Assembly: GCF_000003815.2 (NCBI RefSeq)
Contig: NC_049980.1
Location: 2,601,460-2,665,459, forward strand
Reading direction: 5' to 3'
From: Branchiostoma floridae
Lineage: Eukaryota; Chordata; Leptocardii; Amphioxiformes; Branchiostomatidae
DNA: 64,000 nucleotides
In this document: piece by piece, positions 34,801 to 43,124 of the stretch
Layout: every line of letters starts with the position of its first letter
Numbering within the stretch: the first letter of the stretch is position 1
Program-made: the position numbers and the translations under genes
The notes under the pieces: generated by a model
What the model was told of the DNA's origin: nothing
The model's input: only the letters and a program-made list of their open reading frames with translations
Database searches by the model: none

Positions 34801-37800
34801 ACTGCGTGTGTCCATCTCGCCGCTGTGGCTAAAGCTGGAGTAAGTAGCTTCATTGTCAGGTCCGATGACGACAACTCGGACGACAGTATGCCTGGTGGCT
34901 ACGTACCCACAAAGATGAACGGTGATACAAAGAACAGACACATGAAGGAAACTACCCCAGCAGCACCATTCCCTACGTCGTCGTTGGGCGTAACAGCGAC
35001 TTTACCAGAGATTTTCCCCGGGGTACCACACAGTCCACACTTCGAAGCTACGTCAACCGACGTCAATGAGACCGCATTTGTCATACCGAGCACATCCCGA
35101 ACTGTTGGCGGTAAATTGTGCGGTTTTGCCGCCGGTGTCCTTGATGACGATGCAGATGAAAACAATGAGCGAGCAGAGAACAGATTTCCTGATTCAAGCA
35201 TTCGGTGCGTCATTTTCCCTGAATCATCATCGCCTGAAAGTGAAGCCATATCCATCGGTAACTCTGACAGTCAGATAATCTGGCAAATGCATTTGTTGCA
35301 CGGTGGCATATCAGCTTTTAGGCTTCGGGAAACAATAGCTTACATCGACCAGTTTCCGCAAAATTCTCCTGTAATTCGCATTCAACTCTTTGTCATGGTA
35401 AGCAAGGCTTTAGTTTGATAAATGCAAATTAAAGGTGCCAGTACGAATGGAGTAAGAAGTTCTGTGGGGAGGTACTGCAAGAGAACACATGATAAACTCT
35501 GCGTATCTTAATTGTTCATATGGTGAAAAAGTAGATTGCAAGCTACCTTTTATTTGCTGTGCCGCTGAGTGTGCGAGTGTCAGCTACATTTTGGTTACAT
35601 TTTAGTAAGCTAAGCCATATCTAGGCTCGCTGACTCCAGCCTTGTCAAGGAATGATCAATCCACCGCTTGTGATATAATGTTGCCAACACAGATACAATC
35701 AATTATATATTACGATATATTTCACATATAGATAGAAGATGAATCTATAGGAACTGTTGCAAAAATTTGTCTTTTCTACATTCTCGCAGAATCTGGAAGC
35801 CAGTCAGGGTACATCATCACCGAGAGTTACACCATCGATGGAAGCGCGTCACAACAGCGGACACAGCGCGATGAAACGAATGGAACAGCAGGAGGTGTTG
35901 GCGATGGTCAGCTGGTGATAGGTGAAGCTCGAGCCGTTGATGCTCCTGGGCTTTCCGGCCCGAGACGAGTCATGACAGCTTCCGGGGAGTATGTGGTGGC
36001 GTCCGCAACATCCACGGTCCGTTGTAGCGGAGAGGAAGGCGACACGGCCATGGGGCTGACATCAGAAGGCCAGATGGCGACTACGAGGGCCACAGCTGAC
36101 GATCGCCCCGGTCTCTCAGGCCCGAAACGCATCCTTACCGCCTCAGGAGAGTATGTCATCGCAACATCCTCGGAAGAGCAGACAACAACTACGACGGCCA
36201 CAGCTGAGGACCGGCCCGGGCTCTCAGGTCCGAAACGCATCCTTACCGCCTCAGGAGACTATGTCATCGCAACATCCTCGGAAGAGCAGACAACAACTAC
36301 GACCGCCACAGCTGAGGATCGACCCGGGCTCTCTGGTCCGAAACGCATCCTTACCGCCTCAGGAGAGTATGTCATCGCAACATCCTCGGAAGATCAGACA
36401 ACAACTACGACGGTCCAGTCTGAAGATCGACCCTGTCCTTCAGGTCCGAAACGTATCCTTACTGCTTCAGGAGAGAATGTCGTAGTGACATCTTCGGAAG
36501 ATCAGACGAAGACTACAACAGTCAAAGCCGAGGACCGCTCTAGTCTTTCCGGTCCGAGACACGCCTTGACGTCCACAAGGGAGTATGTTGTAATGACTTC
36601 GTCTTCGGATGAGCAAACAACAACTACAACGGCCACACCTGAGGATCGACCCGGTCTCTCAGGCCCTAAACGCATCCTTACCGCCTCAGGAGAGTATGTC
36701 ATCGCAACATCCTCGGAAGAGCAAACAACTACGACGGCCAGAACCGAGGACCGACCCGGTCTCTCAGGTCCGAAACGCGTCCTTACACCTTCAGGAGAGT
36801 ATGTTGTAACATATTCGGAAGACCAGACGACGACGACCGTCCAGGTTGAAGATCACCCCGGTCTCTCCGGCCCGAAACGCGTCCTGACGGCTTCTGGGGA
36901 GTACGTCGTAGTAACTTCGTCTGAACACCGTACAGCATCTACAACCAAAGACGGCGTGAGCACTGAACAAGTGAAACGAGGGTCTAATGCTCGTGATGGT
37001 GGGATAGGAAGCTATCTTGGGACTGATGTTGTCGACGCCACCAAATCGACGTCGGGCGGCTACGTCGTTGAGTCGTCAACAAAAGAAGGGGTGTACGAGG
37101 GTCATGGGAAGGCGCAGAAGTATTCAGCTGACGTTATGGAGACGACAACAACAAAACGCCGATCGAAAGGAGGCATCGGCCACTCAGAAGGCCCACCGAT
37201 ATCCTACAGTTTACACCAGGAAACCCAAACGGTAAGTCAAACTGTTACTTTCTTATGGTGTACTGTGCTTTAGTAACGTGCTGTGTTCTGGATTGTCCCG
37301 ATCGGTATGCTTGAGATTGTCACCGGGTGCATGTGATGGTAAAGGGAACCCTCTGACGTAGCCGTGGCATGTCCATTTTGGTTTGTTTTGGTTTTGTTTG
37401 GTTTGGTTTAGAAAGAGGACCGTTCCTGCAAAGCGGCGACAGCAGTGATGCCTGTGCAATGGTGCAACGTAGTAGCGGTAATACCCCTGTCTCATTTGTC
37501 GAAATCGATTGGGCGACGATTCTGCAGCAATCGCCCGAGCCTCGCTTATGTAACTATAACTTTATTGCACAAAAATTGTACAAGGTACAAAGTATGGCTT
37601 ATATGTAACAAAGACCGTTTTCAGTTGAAAAGTACGCGCAACCCTCTGTCGATCTTAGATATGGTCGATCTTTCATCCATACGCACGGAGATCGTGGATA
37701 ATGTGACAGGGGTATAACCGTCATTCTTACTCTCCCGTCGCAGAGGAAAACTCTGGAGAAAGCTGATTTTGAGGAGGGAAGTGTGCCTTCCCGAGAAATC

Positions 37801-40800
37801 GTACAGGACAGAACAGCGGATTCACTGTCGTTTTCTGGGGACACGCACATGATGAGTGTACGAATGTGGGGAAAATTTCCCACCAAGCGAAGACAGATGG
37901 TAACATTGTCCTTTTTACAGTTCAGCTGGTGAGCTGGTGGAATGGGTTCTCGACGTGAGATGATATTTTTGATGGTGGCACATGGACATGGGGCCGGTGG
38001 TTGTCTGCATCTCATATCGTTAGTGAAGTCATCGCACAATTTAATGTAGTAGTGTTTTGCGATATAGAGACCTATATACACTGTGGTTACACTATTTTTC
38101 CTTATGCTGTTTCACAGTACGATGGTGATAGCAAGTTTGACCGGGTGATAGGGAGAAAGGGGGTGAACAAACCTGCGTATAGATATCTACAAAATGCGAC
38201 CTGTGCTGTATTTAACAGACCGCGGAAAAATTACTAAAAATTAAAAGTGAACATTTTATTTGTATTACAAGAACACCAGTGATAAGATTGTATCAGCGAC
38301 TTCGTCAATGGAGTCGAGCGAAACACAGACTTCAAGCACCATCACCAGAATACCGGAATCCAGTGTCAGTGTTTCCACATCCGACTCTACCTCTTCCGGT
38401 CCCACCACGAGCCCTTCCGGACCCGGTCTCAGCCCTTCCGGATCCAATGCTTCACTACAAACCCTGACAGAGTCCGACAATACTTTGCTGAATTCCCAGA
38501 TGGCGGTGCATTTCTGGGGGCGACGTGCTAACAGAAAAAGTTTACCATCGGTAAATGGATTGTGCAATGGTTGGCATGGCATTTTGCGGTGTATGTACAG
38601 GTCGGAAGCTTAAGGAAAATCGGTTCCTCTTGTCCAATAGCCGCTATGATACGAACGATGCCTAAGTTGTTTTACTTGCTGGATTCCAGGTTTTGTGCTC
38701 GGAGTTGCAGGGGCGAATGTCTTCCACCGATCCTAGGAAGAGTATGGTACGAATGCATGAATGCGAGCAGGGTAACACGTCATGCAACCACCGCATTCAG
38801 AGTTGGACAGAGCGAGGCCTACCAGTACCATAGATATAATTCTATCGACATCGTGTGACAAACTGCACGAAAGTAAAGTGCACTGGTTCCAGTGTCCAAA
38901 CACGAAACCTGCAACATTTGATTTTGTTCCTTTAATAATCATTTCAATTCACCTTCAGGGAACACCGACCTTGTCGGAGTTGAAGGCAGACCGATTTGGA
39001 GGGCCGTTTGCTGGAGACAGATTCACAAGTGACCCCATCACAACCATTACTTCAACCTCTACCTCAACAGAACGCACACGTACCAGCGACGGTGGTGCAA
39101 CACATCCTGTCACTGCCACCAGTACCTTCTCAACAACCAATAGAGCAGAGGTGCTACACAAATACTGACTAAACACTTTCTAATGCTACTGTCACTTCAA
39201 CTTCAGTAGTCATCCTTCTATTAGTCCCCACCAGGAGAAACGTAGAGGTGCCACATTGCTTGGGACTTGACAGCGCATTTTTGCGGCTTATGTGCCTCTC
39301 ATTACATTGGTGCGTCTTCTGGTATAAATTCGTGGTTCCGTGGAAAGATAGTGGTTGCAAATAGCTGTTTCTGGGGATTTTCTATCCTTTTCCTCTCCAA
39401 TGCTTGACCAATGCCTTTTTCGACGGAATTGTTGTTTTCAGGTTCAAGATATGTCGGAAGCGTCTGCAGAAAAATCCGGTTGGGGGCGCTTTTTCGGGCG
39501 GCAGTCAAGAGTTATCCGATCTATCCAGCACCGCACGCCGTCACACCACGCGTCCGGGTTTCGGCAACTGGAATCTAACTTCTGGGGCAAATCCGTCAGA
39601 CGGGAGAATACGCGGACGGTGAACCTGTTTTGTTTTCCCTTCGGGTTCATTGGTGCCGCCATGTTGGTTTTAGACGTCACGGGTCGGCAATCTTGTTTGA
39701 ACTTCTCATACACATACTTTCCGCGTATCCCACTATTTCGCTAGTACACGTACGGTCTAGGGCTACACATTTGTGAAACCTGGCCTTGCTTTGCTGTGTT
39801 GGGATGTAGATTTTAGTCTGCAATTTCCACACCGTTTCTTAAGGTGGTGATGGTTTCAACATTGCCTTGATAAATCTCCTTGGGAGTTCCTGGTGAGGCG
39901 AATATGGTACACAATTGGGCAGCACTGGCTGTGTGTCCCGCGCAAACCAATAGATAAATAAATCCGTAGGAATAAATAAATGAATCCGTACTAACATTCT
40001 TCAGTGTCATCTAACACAAAACATTACCTTCAGCAGAACCCGGCCAGTGCTACTGATCTCATAGGCAGGAGCTGGTGGAGTCGTCTGCTGGGTGTGCCCA
40101 GCGTTGCCGCCGTCTCCTCTGTTGACTCAATACAAGGCGTGGTAGGCATCGAATTCGGTTTACCCAGTTGCATAATACTGGTCGATTCTTGTTCGTTAAC
40201 CGCTGCTTTGTGGTGCTAGATAGCTTTTCGGTGAATAGAGATGCGAAAGGCAGCAGAACAGCAGCAAGACGAAGGGGAATATGATCTTCTGTGAGTTTGT
40301 TAATCGTGAAACTACGTCATGCCAGTTACGCGGAGGAAGTCCAACTTTCTTACGTACCGTAAGTGTCAATCGCGGTTTCCCGGGTGTAGAGGTCTGTAGA
40401 TGCCATCTCAGATGTGCTGGGAGTAGCTGTCTGTGTTTTGCCTTGATTTCTGCAGTAGCTAAGCCCCGTGCTTGGGTATTTGAAAGTTCTGTAACACATG
40501 TGATCACAGATTGTATGCATTTCATACATCGTATATAAGTATTTTCAACATGGTCAAATGTAACGTTACATGCTGCTATTTTTCATTCGTTCGTTATTTT
40601 TATGCCTTCTTTTATGTCATATCGTCTTGCAGTATCAACGATTGTACTATTGATGTACACTTATCAGACTAATTTGATTCACAGAATGATCATTTCAAGT
40701 TGGTGAAGCGATGGTGACGTCAACTTGACGATACAGCGTTGTCTTGACTAAAAGTGCATTATTTTGAGATGTTTGAGACGAAATTGTTGTTTTCAGGATC

Positions 40801-41926
40801 AGGATGACATGGATGCCTCTTCTGCAAAATCTGGCTGGTGGCGCTTTTTAACACGACAATCGACAACGTCAACTACAAGACATTCCTCCCAGGCCATACA
40901 ACGTGAGCTGACGTCAACTGGCTCGTCAGGAATGACGCAACTAGGGTCCAACTCTTGGGGCAAATCCACCAGGCGAGAAAACACGGGGATGGTAATTTGT
41001 TTGGGAAGCTCTGATTTGACCGCTTTTCTCCTATCGCTTTTTTGAACCTACAGACCTACAGAGCCATGGCATGAATTCCTCTAAGCAATGCGCTATACAT
41101 GCGTTTTTTGTCGCTTGTGCTGCTTGTAGGTTGCTTTAATGATCACAGCACCTTATACTCCTGTGCGTTTAGTGAAAGCGCAGAGAAGTGTTTTTTCCGC
41201 TTAATGACTGTCGCATGTTCCACTACTCGCAGGACTTCTCTTGGCAGGTTGGCAAGCATGCTGCAACATAGTGTGCTGTGGCACCGCCATGGAATTTCCA
41301 CGTTATTTTCTCTCTTCACCATTTGTCTACTAGCGCTTTTAAGGCAAATTATCAATGTAAAATTTAATTGCTTGTGGCTTTTCTGACAGCGTGGGGTTGA
41401 CGAGACCGACACAACAGCCGTTTCTGCTACACATACGACTGTTACTACTACTGGAAGGTAAGTCTTCTCACGTTGTACAACGAATATAAGTAAGTAAATA
41501 AGTGCACAAATTGATTTAACGAAACGGAAATTGATTACCATTCACAGAGAACTCTTGTACATGATTCAAATGTTTTCTGTTTTTGTAATTTAAAAGAACT
41601 GTTTATGAACGACCATTCTTTCGTTATTCATCTTCAGTGACGGTGCTAGTGGCAGTAAAAAAACCAGGAGGACTGGTGCCCGGCAACTCGTCGATGGAAG
41701 CGATAAGACCTCTCGGACCTGCCTCTCGCGGATTGGCCGCTTGTGTGTCTGGCTACTCCCGCTGCTTTTCCTCCTCCTCCTACTTTTCTTCCTCCTGTCC
41801 TCCCTGTTCCCGGGTGGGATGCTGGGGATGCTCCTGGGCTGGGAGAGAGGCAGCTGCCACTTGCAGAACAGCTTCCGCCAGTCCTGGCGGTTCATGCTTA
41901 GGCACAGGAGCCCCCCTCCCATCTGA
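16301..41926 (+). CDS. Intermediate-filament-type rod protein with C-terminal KASH membrane anchor
   Basis: Predicted exons: 16301-16827, [missing, ending 27737], 27980-28075, 28551-28616, 29707-29778, 30060-30161, 31707-31825, 32118-35257, 35790-37231, [37412-37477], 37744-37899, [38118-38144], 38272-38550, 38690-38746, 38959-39150, 39442-39618, 40034-40141, 40797-40991, 41390-41457, 41638-41926. Bracketed exons are uncertain. The remainder gives about 2,360 residues plus the missing rod part. Order: Ser/Thr head (1-96), IF coil 1A (from residue 97, LNARFMYYVDRVRFLEQEN), coiled-coil exons, IF rod end (EYEKLMHMKLDLELAL), a ~2,000-residue Ser/Thr/Val/Gly-rich tail with repeats, one membrane helix, and a 23-residue KASH-like end (CHLQNSFRQS...SPPPI). 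KASH ends bind SUN proteins in the perinuclear space. The expected role is therefore an IF protein anchored in the outer nuclear membrane. All junctions keep frame except exon 1 to 3. Confidence 0.75.
16960..19460. other. Intron 1, first part
   Basis: Intronic DNA. Nothing with protein similarity was recognised. The short open frames here have no domain support. Confidence 0.35.
19460..19990. repeat. ~280-bp tandem duplication
   Basis: The block with CCAGCGGGGTGGGATCCCTC, TTTCCCGCGAA, GTTGATCAACACAAAGGC and GAATCAATTCTTTCTGACA occurs at 19468-19731 and again at 19745-19990, the second copy with small deletions. It is GC-rich and intronic. Minus-strand frames shared by both copies show no known domain. 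Confidence 0.8.
19991..22435. other. Intron 1, middle part
   Basis: A local duplication of GGTCGTTGACCTCG occurs near 20780 and 20840. Otherwise nothing was recognised. Confidence 0.35.
22436..22454. mobile_element. Solo terminal repeat of the 23798 element
   Basis: CCGGAGTCTGGTAAAGACT matches the right inverted repeat of the element at 23798-24336 with one mismatch. No partner is seen on the left. Confidence 0.5.
22676..22775. other. Assembly gap (100 N)
   Basis: A run of exactly 100 N is the usual marker of an unknown-length gap. Confidence 0.99.
23801..24183 (+). pseudogene. Transposon-encoded OTU/C76-like cysteine protease fragment
   Basis: The frame is open from just after the TAG at 23798 into the N gap. 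It reads IIFSGNPEECSQPAANAL, then WTSTDLDGVLFQGDALY, then FLSVDDIPDYLQLY. The order 'Cys in a xQC-AxAL context, W..DLD.IL..GD.LY, DIP' recalls the N-terminal catalytic half of the OTU/herpesvirus-tegument-like cysteine proteases carried by large animal transposons such as Helitrons. The match is from memory of the family pattern. The C-terminal half, with the His, would be in or beyond the gap. Probably a captured fragment, not a host gene. Confidence 0.4.
24184..24283. other. Assembly gap (100 N)
   Basis: Unknown-length gap inside the transposon remnant. Confidence 0.99.
24453..25140. mobile_element. Harbinger-like non-autonomous transposon, copy B
   Basis: A 688-bp copy of the element at 8922-9788 in the same orientation, with the same inverted termini and a perfect 3-bp duplication TTA (24450-24452, 25141-25143). 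It is shorter because of internal deletions near 24710-24830. It lies in intron 1 of the IF-KASH gene. Confidence 0.85.
25153..25300. mobile_element. 148-bp foldback element with GTTAC repeats
   Basis: The left arm ACAAGAGAGTCCATTCGGGA and GGGTCATCTGTACGC is mirrored on the right. The inner arms carry GTTAC/GTAAC pentamers that pair with each other. It starts 12 bp after copy B of the Harbinger-like element. No clear target duplication is seen. Confidence 0.75.
25301..26929. other. Intron 1, last part
   Basis: No gene recognised. Minus-strand frames at 25519-25815 and 25937-26287 show no domain support. Confidence 0.35.
26930..27714. other. Assembly gap (785 N)
   Basis: It falls where at least one rod exon of the IF-KASH gene is missing. 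All open frames reported across the Ns are artefacts. Confidence 0.99.
27715..27737 (+). CDS. IF-KASH probable 3' end of the missing rod exon
   Basis: Right after the gap, an open frame reading IDEGHTK ends at GAAG|GTATGT in phase 0, as the next exon needs. Exon 1 leaves two bases over, so an exon with a 5' phase-2 and a 3' phase-0 end is required; the lamin exon 2 has these phases. Only 23 bases are visible. Confidence 0.4.
27980..28075 (+). CDS. IF-KASH rod exon (coil 1B)
   Basis: The exon is TTCACAG|GAG...ACAG|GTAAG, 96 bases, phase 0-0, encoding 32 residues of heptad-like sequence (ELYDTKKAYKDAQENLRLRA). It aligns in style and phase with lamin exon 3 (coil 1B). Confidence 0.8.
28551..28616 (+). 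CDS. IF-KASH rod exon
   Basis: The exon is CGTCCAG|GAG...CGAG|GTGAGT, 66 bases, phase 0-0, 22 residues (EVKEVRKEILNISVELEKLR), strongly coiled-coil. Confidence 0.8.
28660..28940 (+). mobile_element. tRNA-derived SINE
   Basis: A B-box-like GGTTCAAAACC is followed by the body shared with 1885-2000 (CCTTAGGAAAGGCACTTGAC, ACTTTCCTCACTTCACTCAG) and a tail region with GTTAAATGGGGGTCCCGTG. It lies in a rod intron. Confidence 0.7.
28941..29700. other. Rod intron
   Basis: Intron DNA with no recognised feature. A small extra rod exon could be hidden here, because the visible rod is shorter than usual. Confidence 0.3.
29707..29778 (+). CDS. IF-KASH rod exon
   Basis: The exon is TTTCAG|AAC...GAAGGG|GTAGGA, 72 bases, phase 0-0, 24 residues (NTKVAIGVLGAQGELQQYVT). 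Its weaker heptads would suit a linker region. Confidence 0.65.
30060..30161 (+). CDS. IF-KASH rod exon (coil 2)
   Basis: The exon is TGCCAG|AAT...TTAGAG|GTGAGG, 102 bases, phase 0-0, 34 residues containing SEVHQVSHNASTEVTQYVS and MLEKREVELE. Confidence 0.75.
30227..30337. mobile_element. 111-bp MITE with perfect 8-bp target duplication
   Basis: The ends TAGTCTCCAAGCAGACCCTA and the mirrored CTGATTGGAGACTA form a long hairpin. CATGCAAC is repeated at 30219-30226 and 30338-30345. The terminus resembles that of the element at 23798, so both may be mobilised by one hAT-like transposase. Confidence 0.85.
30370..31705 (+). repeat. 28-bp minisatellite in the last rod intron
   Basis: About 47 copies of a 28-bp unit around GACACCTGTCCCCATGTCCT. 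The 5' half has ...AACCCACT joints and the more homogeneous 3' half has ...TGCCTATT joints. The array runs straight into the next exon's splice acceptor (CCCTATGTCCTTGCTCAG), so the repeat itself supplies the pyrimidine tract. Confidence 0.95.
31707..31825 (+). CDS. IF-KASH rod-end exon (coil 2B terminus)
   Basis: The exon is GCTCAG|ACC...TATGA|GTGAGT, 119 bases. It encodes LEQQREEYEKLMHMKLDLEL and then ALKHHGLEYTT. This matches the helix-termination end of IF rods, where an EYQ.LL..K..LD.EI..YRKLLEGE pattern is usual. The canonical LLEGE is replaced by HGLEY. The two leftover bases (GA) join the T of the next exon to make Asp. Confidence 0.85.
32118..35257 (+). CDS. IF-KASH giant tail exon 1
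   Basis: The acceptor CTTCCAG|T and donor ATCG|GTAACT give 3,140 coding bases, about 1,047 residues. The donor was chosen because exon 9 needs phase 1; the frame itself runs on to 35418. It begins VHDWSPSHRKSSTPKG with a basic, NLS-like NKKRKAEH. A low-complexity Ser/Thr/Val/Gly/Ala tail follows, with STPTVTSTPAVTSS-type and TTGGVTP-type runs. Three copies of a motif expanded in the next exon are present: GGPKRVLLSSGEY (32899), SPQRVLLSSDEF (33352) and CGPERIITPSGEY (33862). It looks intrinsically disordered. Long minus-strand frames over it (32973-34025, 33331-34086) are shadows. Confidence 0.8.
35790..37231 (+). CDS. IF-KASH giant tail exon 2 with nine 36-residue repeats
   Basis: The acceptor TCTCGCAG and donor ACG|GTAAGT give 1,442 bases, phase 1 in and phase 0 out. 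After SGSQSGYIITESYTIDG come nine tandem repeats of about 36 residues between roughly 35943 and 36950. The consensus is LSGPKRILTASGEYVIATSS, then EEQTTTTTATAEDRPG. DNA identity between the central copies is high, so the repeat expanded recently or is being homogenised. The function is unknown. Confidence 0.8.
37412..37477 (+). CDS. IF-KASH possible extra tail exon
   Basis: GGTTTAG|AAA...AGCG|GTAATA encloses 66 bases, phase 0-0, open in frame. The peptide (KEDRSCKAATAVMPVQWCNV) is unlike the rest of the tail. It may be absent or alternative. Confidence 0.25.
37744..37899 (+). CDS. IF-KASH tail exon
   Basis: CGTCGCAG|AGG...CAGATG|GTAACA, 156 bases, phase 0-0, 52 residues. Ends with MSVRMWGKFPTKRRQM, the first of a set of aromatic-Gly-basic motifs. 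Confidence 0.75.
38118..38144 (+). CDS. IF-KASH possible mini-exon
   Basis: TTTCACAG|TACGAT...CGG|GTGATA gives nine residues (YDGDSKFDR), phase 0-0. Too short to be sure. Confidence 0.25.
38272..38550 (+). CDS. IF-KASH tail exon
   Basis: ATTACAAG|AAC...CCATCG|GTAAAT, 279 bases, phase 0-0, 93 Ser/Thr-rich residues, with a PSGPGLSPSG stretch and a C-terminal VHFWGRRANRKSLPS. Confidence 0.75.
38690..38746 (+). CDS. IF-KASH tail mini-exon
   Basis: GGATTCCAG|GTT...AGTATG|GTACGA, 57 bases, phase 0-0, 19 residues (VLCSELQGRMSSTDPRKSM). Confidence 0.5.
38959..39150 (+). CDS. IF-KASH tail exon
   Basis: CACCTTCAG|GGA...GCAGAG|GTGCTA, 192 bases, phase 0-0. Encodes LSELKADRFGGPFAGDRF followed by a Thr/Ser run. 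Confidence 0.7.
39442..39618 (+). CDS. IF-KASH tail exon, WGK module 1
   Basis: GTTTTCAG|GTT...CGGACG|GTGAAC, 177 bases, phase 0-0. It encodes MSEASAEKSGWGRFFGRQS and later LESNFWGKSVRRENT. This is a clear paralogue of the exon at 40797-40991, by exon duplication. Confidence 0.8.
40034..40141 (+). CDS. IF-KASH tail exon
   Basis: CCTTCAG|CAG...GGCGTG|GTAGGC, 108 bases, phase 0-0 (a NAGNAG acceptor could drop the first Gln). Contains LIGRSWWSRLLGVPS, related to the SGWWRFL motif of the flanking exons. Confidence 0.7.
40797..40991 (+). CDS. IF-KASH tail exon, WGK module 2
   Basis: GTTTTCAG|GAT...GGGATG|GTAATT, 195 bases, phase 0-0. Encodes MDASSAKSGWWRFLTRQS and LGSNSWGKSTRRENT, paralogous to the 39442 exon. 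Confidence 0.8.
41390..41457 (+). CDS. IF-KASH tail exon
   Basis: CTGACAG|CGT...GGAAG|GTAAGT, 68 bases. Encodes RGVDETDTTAVSATHTTVTT and leaves AG, which with T of the last exon makes Ser. Confidence 0.75.
41638..41926 (+). CDS. IF-KASH last exon: membrane helix and KASH peptide
   Basis: The acceptor ATCTTCAG|T is followed by 289 bases to the TGA at 41924-41926. A basic stretch (GSKKTRRTGARQLVDG) leads to a membrane helix (VWLLPLLFLLLLLFFLLSSL), a short spacer and the terminal CHLQNSFRQSWRFMLRH, then RSPPPI. Family knowledge: KASH proteins end in PPPX with nothing after it, have the helix about 30-40 residues before the end, and often have a Cys about 23 residues from the end that can cross-link to SUN. 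All three features are present (Cys is 23rd from the end). There is also an N..F.R.....ML R pattern as in nesprins. Confidence 0.85.
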
Positions 41927-42975
41927 TCACGTGATGATCACATGGTCCTCACGTGTCTATATCCTGATCACGTGGAGACCACATGGCCGCCACATGCTTA
42001 CATTTTGATATTAAATGTCAAAAGCAGTTGGTAATCATGAAAATGGTATAGGCCAGATATCTTGTAACAGCTACAAATTTAATGTTCTTGAGCTTAGCTT
42101 GTCCTGTATTTGTGTGCGTTCACACTGCGAATAAGATAAGAATGGGACATTTTAGCTAAGCGTATGTACCAATACATCTCAGGTCTAGATTGCGACCTGC
42201 ACTTCCATGTCTAGAGATTAAAAGACATGTTGTTCATGCATTGGATCGTACATGTTCTGTTGGTCGATGGGGCAATACCAGCAATCTTTGTGTTCCCTAT
42301 CATTATAATCATCTGTTTACAGTTGTCTCTTGATGATGAGAGTTCTCCGATATTATTTTTCAATTAAAGGTGGAGGTGAATGTATTTGAAAGGGAATGAG
42401 ATCATTCTATGCAATACTTTCGTAGGGTCTTCCAAAAATTGTGTAAAATGTAACTTTGCTTAATGCAAAATGCACAAACATTGGATATAGGTAAACTAGC
42501 TATAATTCTTAAATATATAGATTATGCTTATATATTTGCATATATTAACATGTGGCCTTTACAATTGACATTTGGACCAAATTGCTATGTGAGGTGCAGT
42601 GGTCATTGGTGGAATAACGTGTTTAAGGAGTGGTAGTATTTATTACATTTGTATGAGTAAGAAATGTATTTTCCTCGTCCTCGGCTCATTCTCTACTTGA
42701 CATGTTTGAGAAGCGCCTTGCGATTTTGTGTGTACGTACAAACGCACATGAAGCTTTTCGTTGTGTTTTGATGTATCATCGAAAGAAAATTGACCGTACT
42801 GGATCAGATCTTTGAACGGACGTATAGCTGTAGGGAGAGCATGGTTGTGATTATTGTTCATGTACGTAGCTTGATATTGGTGCCTCTTCTATTGGTGCAA
42901 TATTTACTTGTTTTCGGTCGAACAGACGATGCATTCTGGTGGCCTAAAAGTGGATTTTATTTTGGTGAATAAACC
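41927..42975 (+). other. Probable 3' UTR of the IF-KASH gene
   Basis: No further coding is seen. AATAAA at 42968-42973 is the best polyadenylation signal, and ATTAAA occurs earlier near 42012, 42217 and 42364. ACGTG/CACGTG-rich repeats lie just after the stop (41928-42000). Confidence 0.4.
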
Positions 42976-43013
42976 TACCATGGAGATGTGTTTCCGTCAT
43001 TTGTATCTGATAG

Positions 43014-43124
43014 AGAATGAATGAATGAATGAATGAATGAATGGATGGATGGATGGATGGATGGATGGATGAATGAATGAATGAATGAATGAACGAATGA
43101 ACGATCGAATGAATAAATGAATGA
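43014..43124. repeat. (GAAT)n/(GGAT)n microsatellite
   Basis: A GAAT run, then GGAT, then GAAT again with a few changes. It is followed by TTTTATTGCTCGACAATCGC, a motif also seen in part at 37560-37600, probably the 3' end of a dispersed retroelement. Confidence 0.9.

Noticed and set aside
35258..35418. Extension of the giant tail exon to the TGA at 35416
   Set aside because: A donor at 35258 gives the phase needed by the next exon, while the ATG|GTAAGC donor at 35398 would break frame. The extension lacks the tail's composition.
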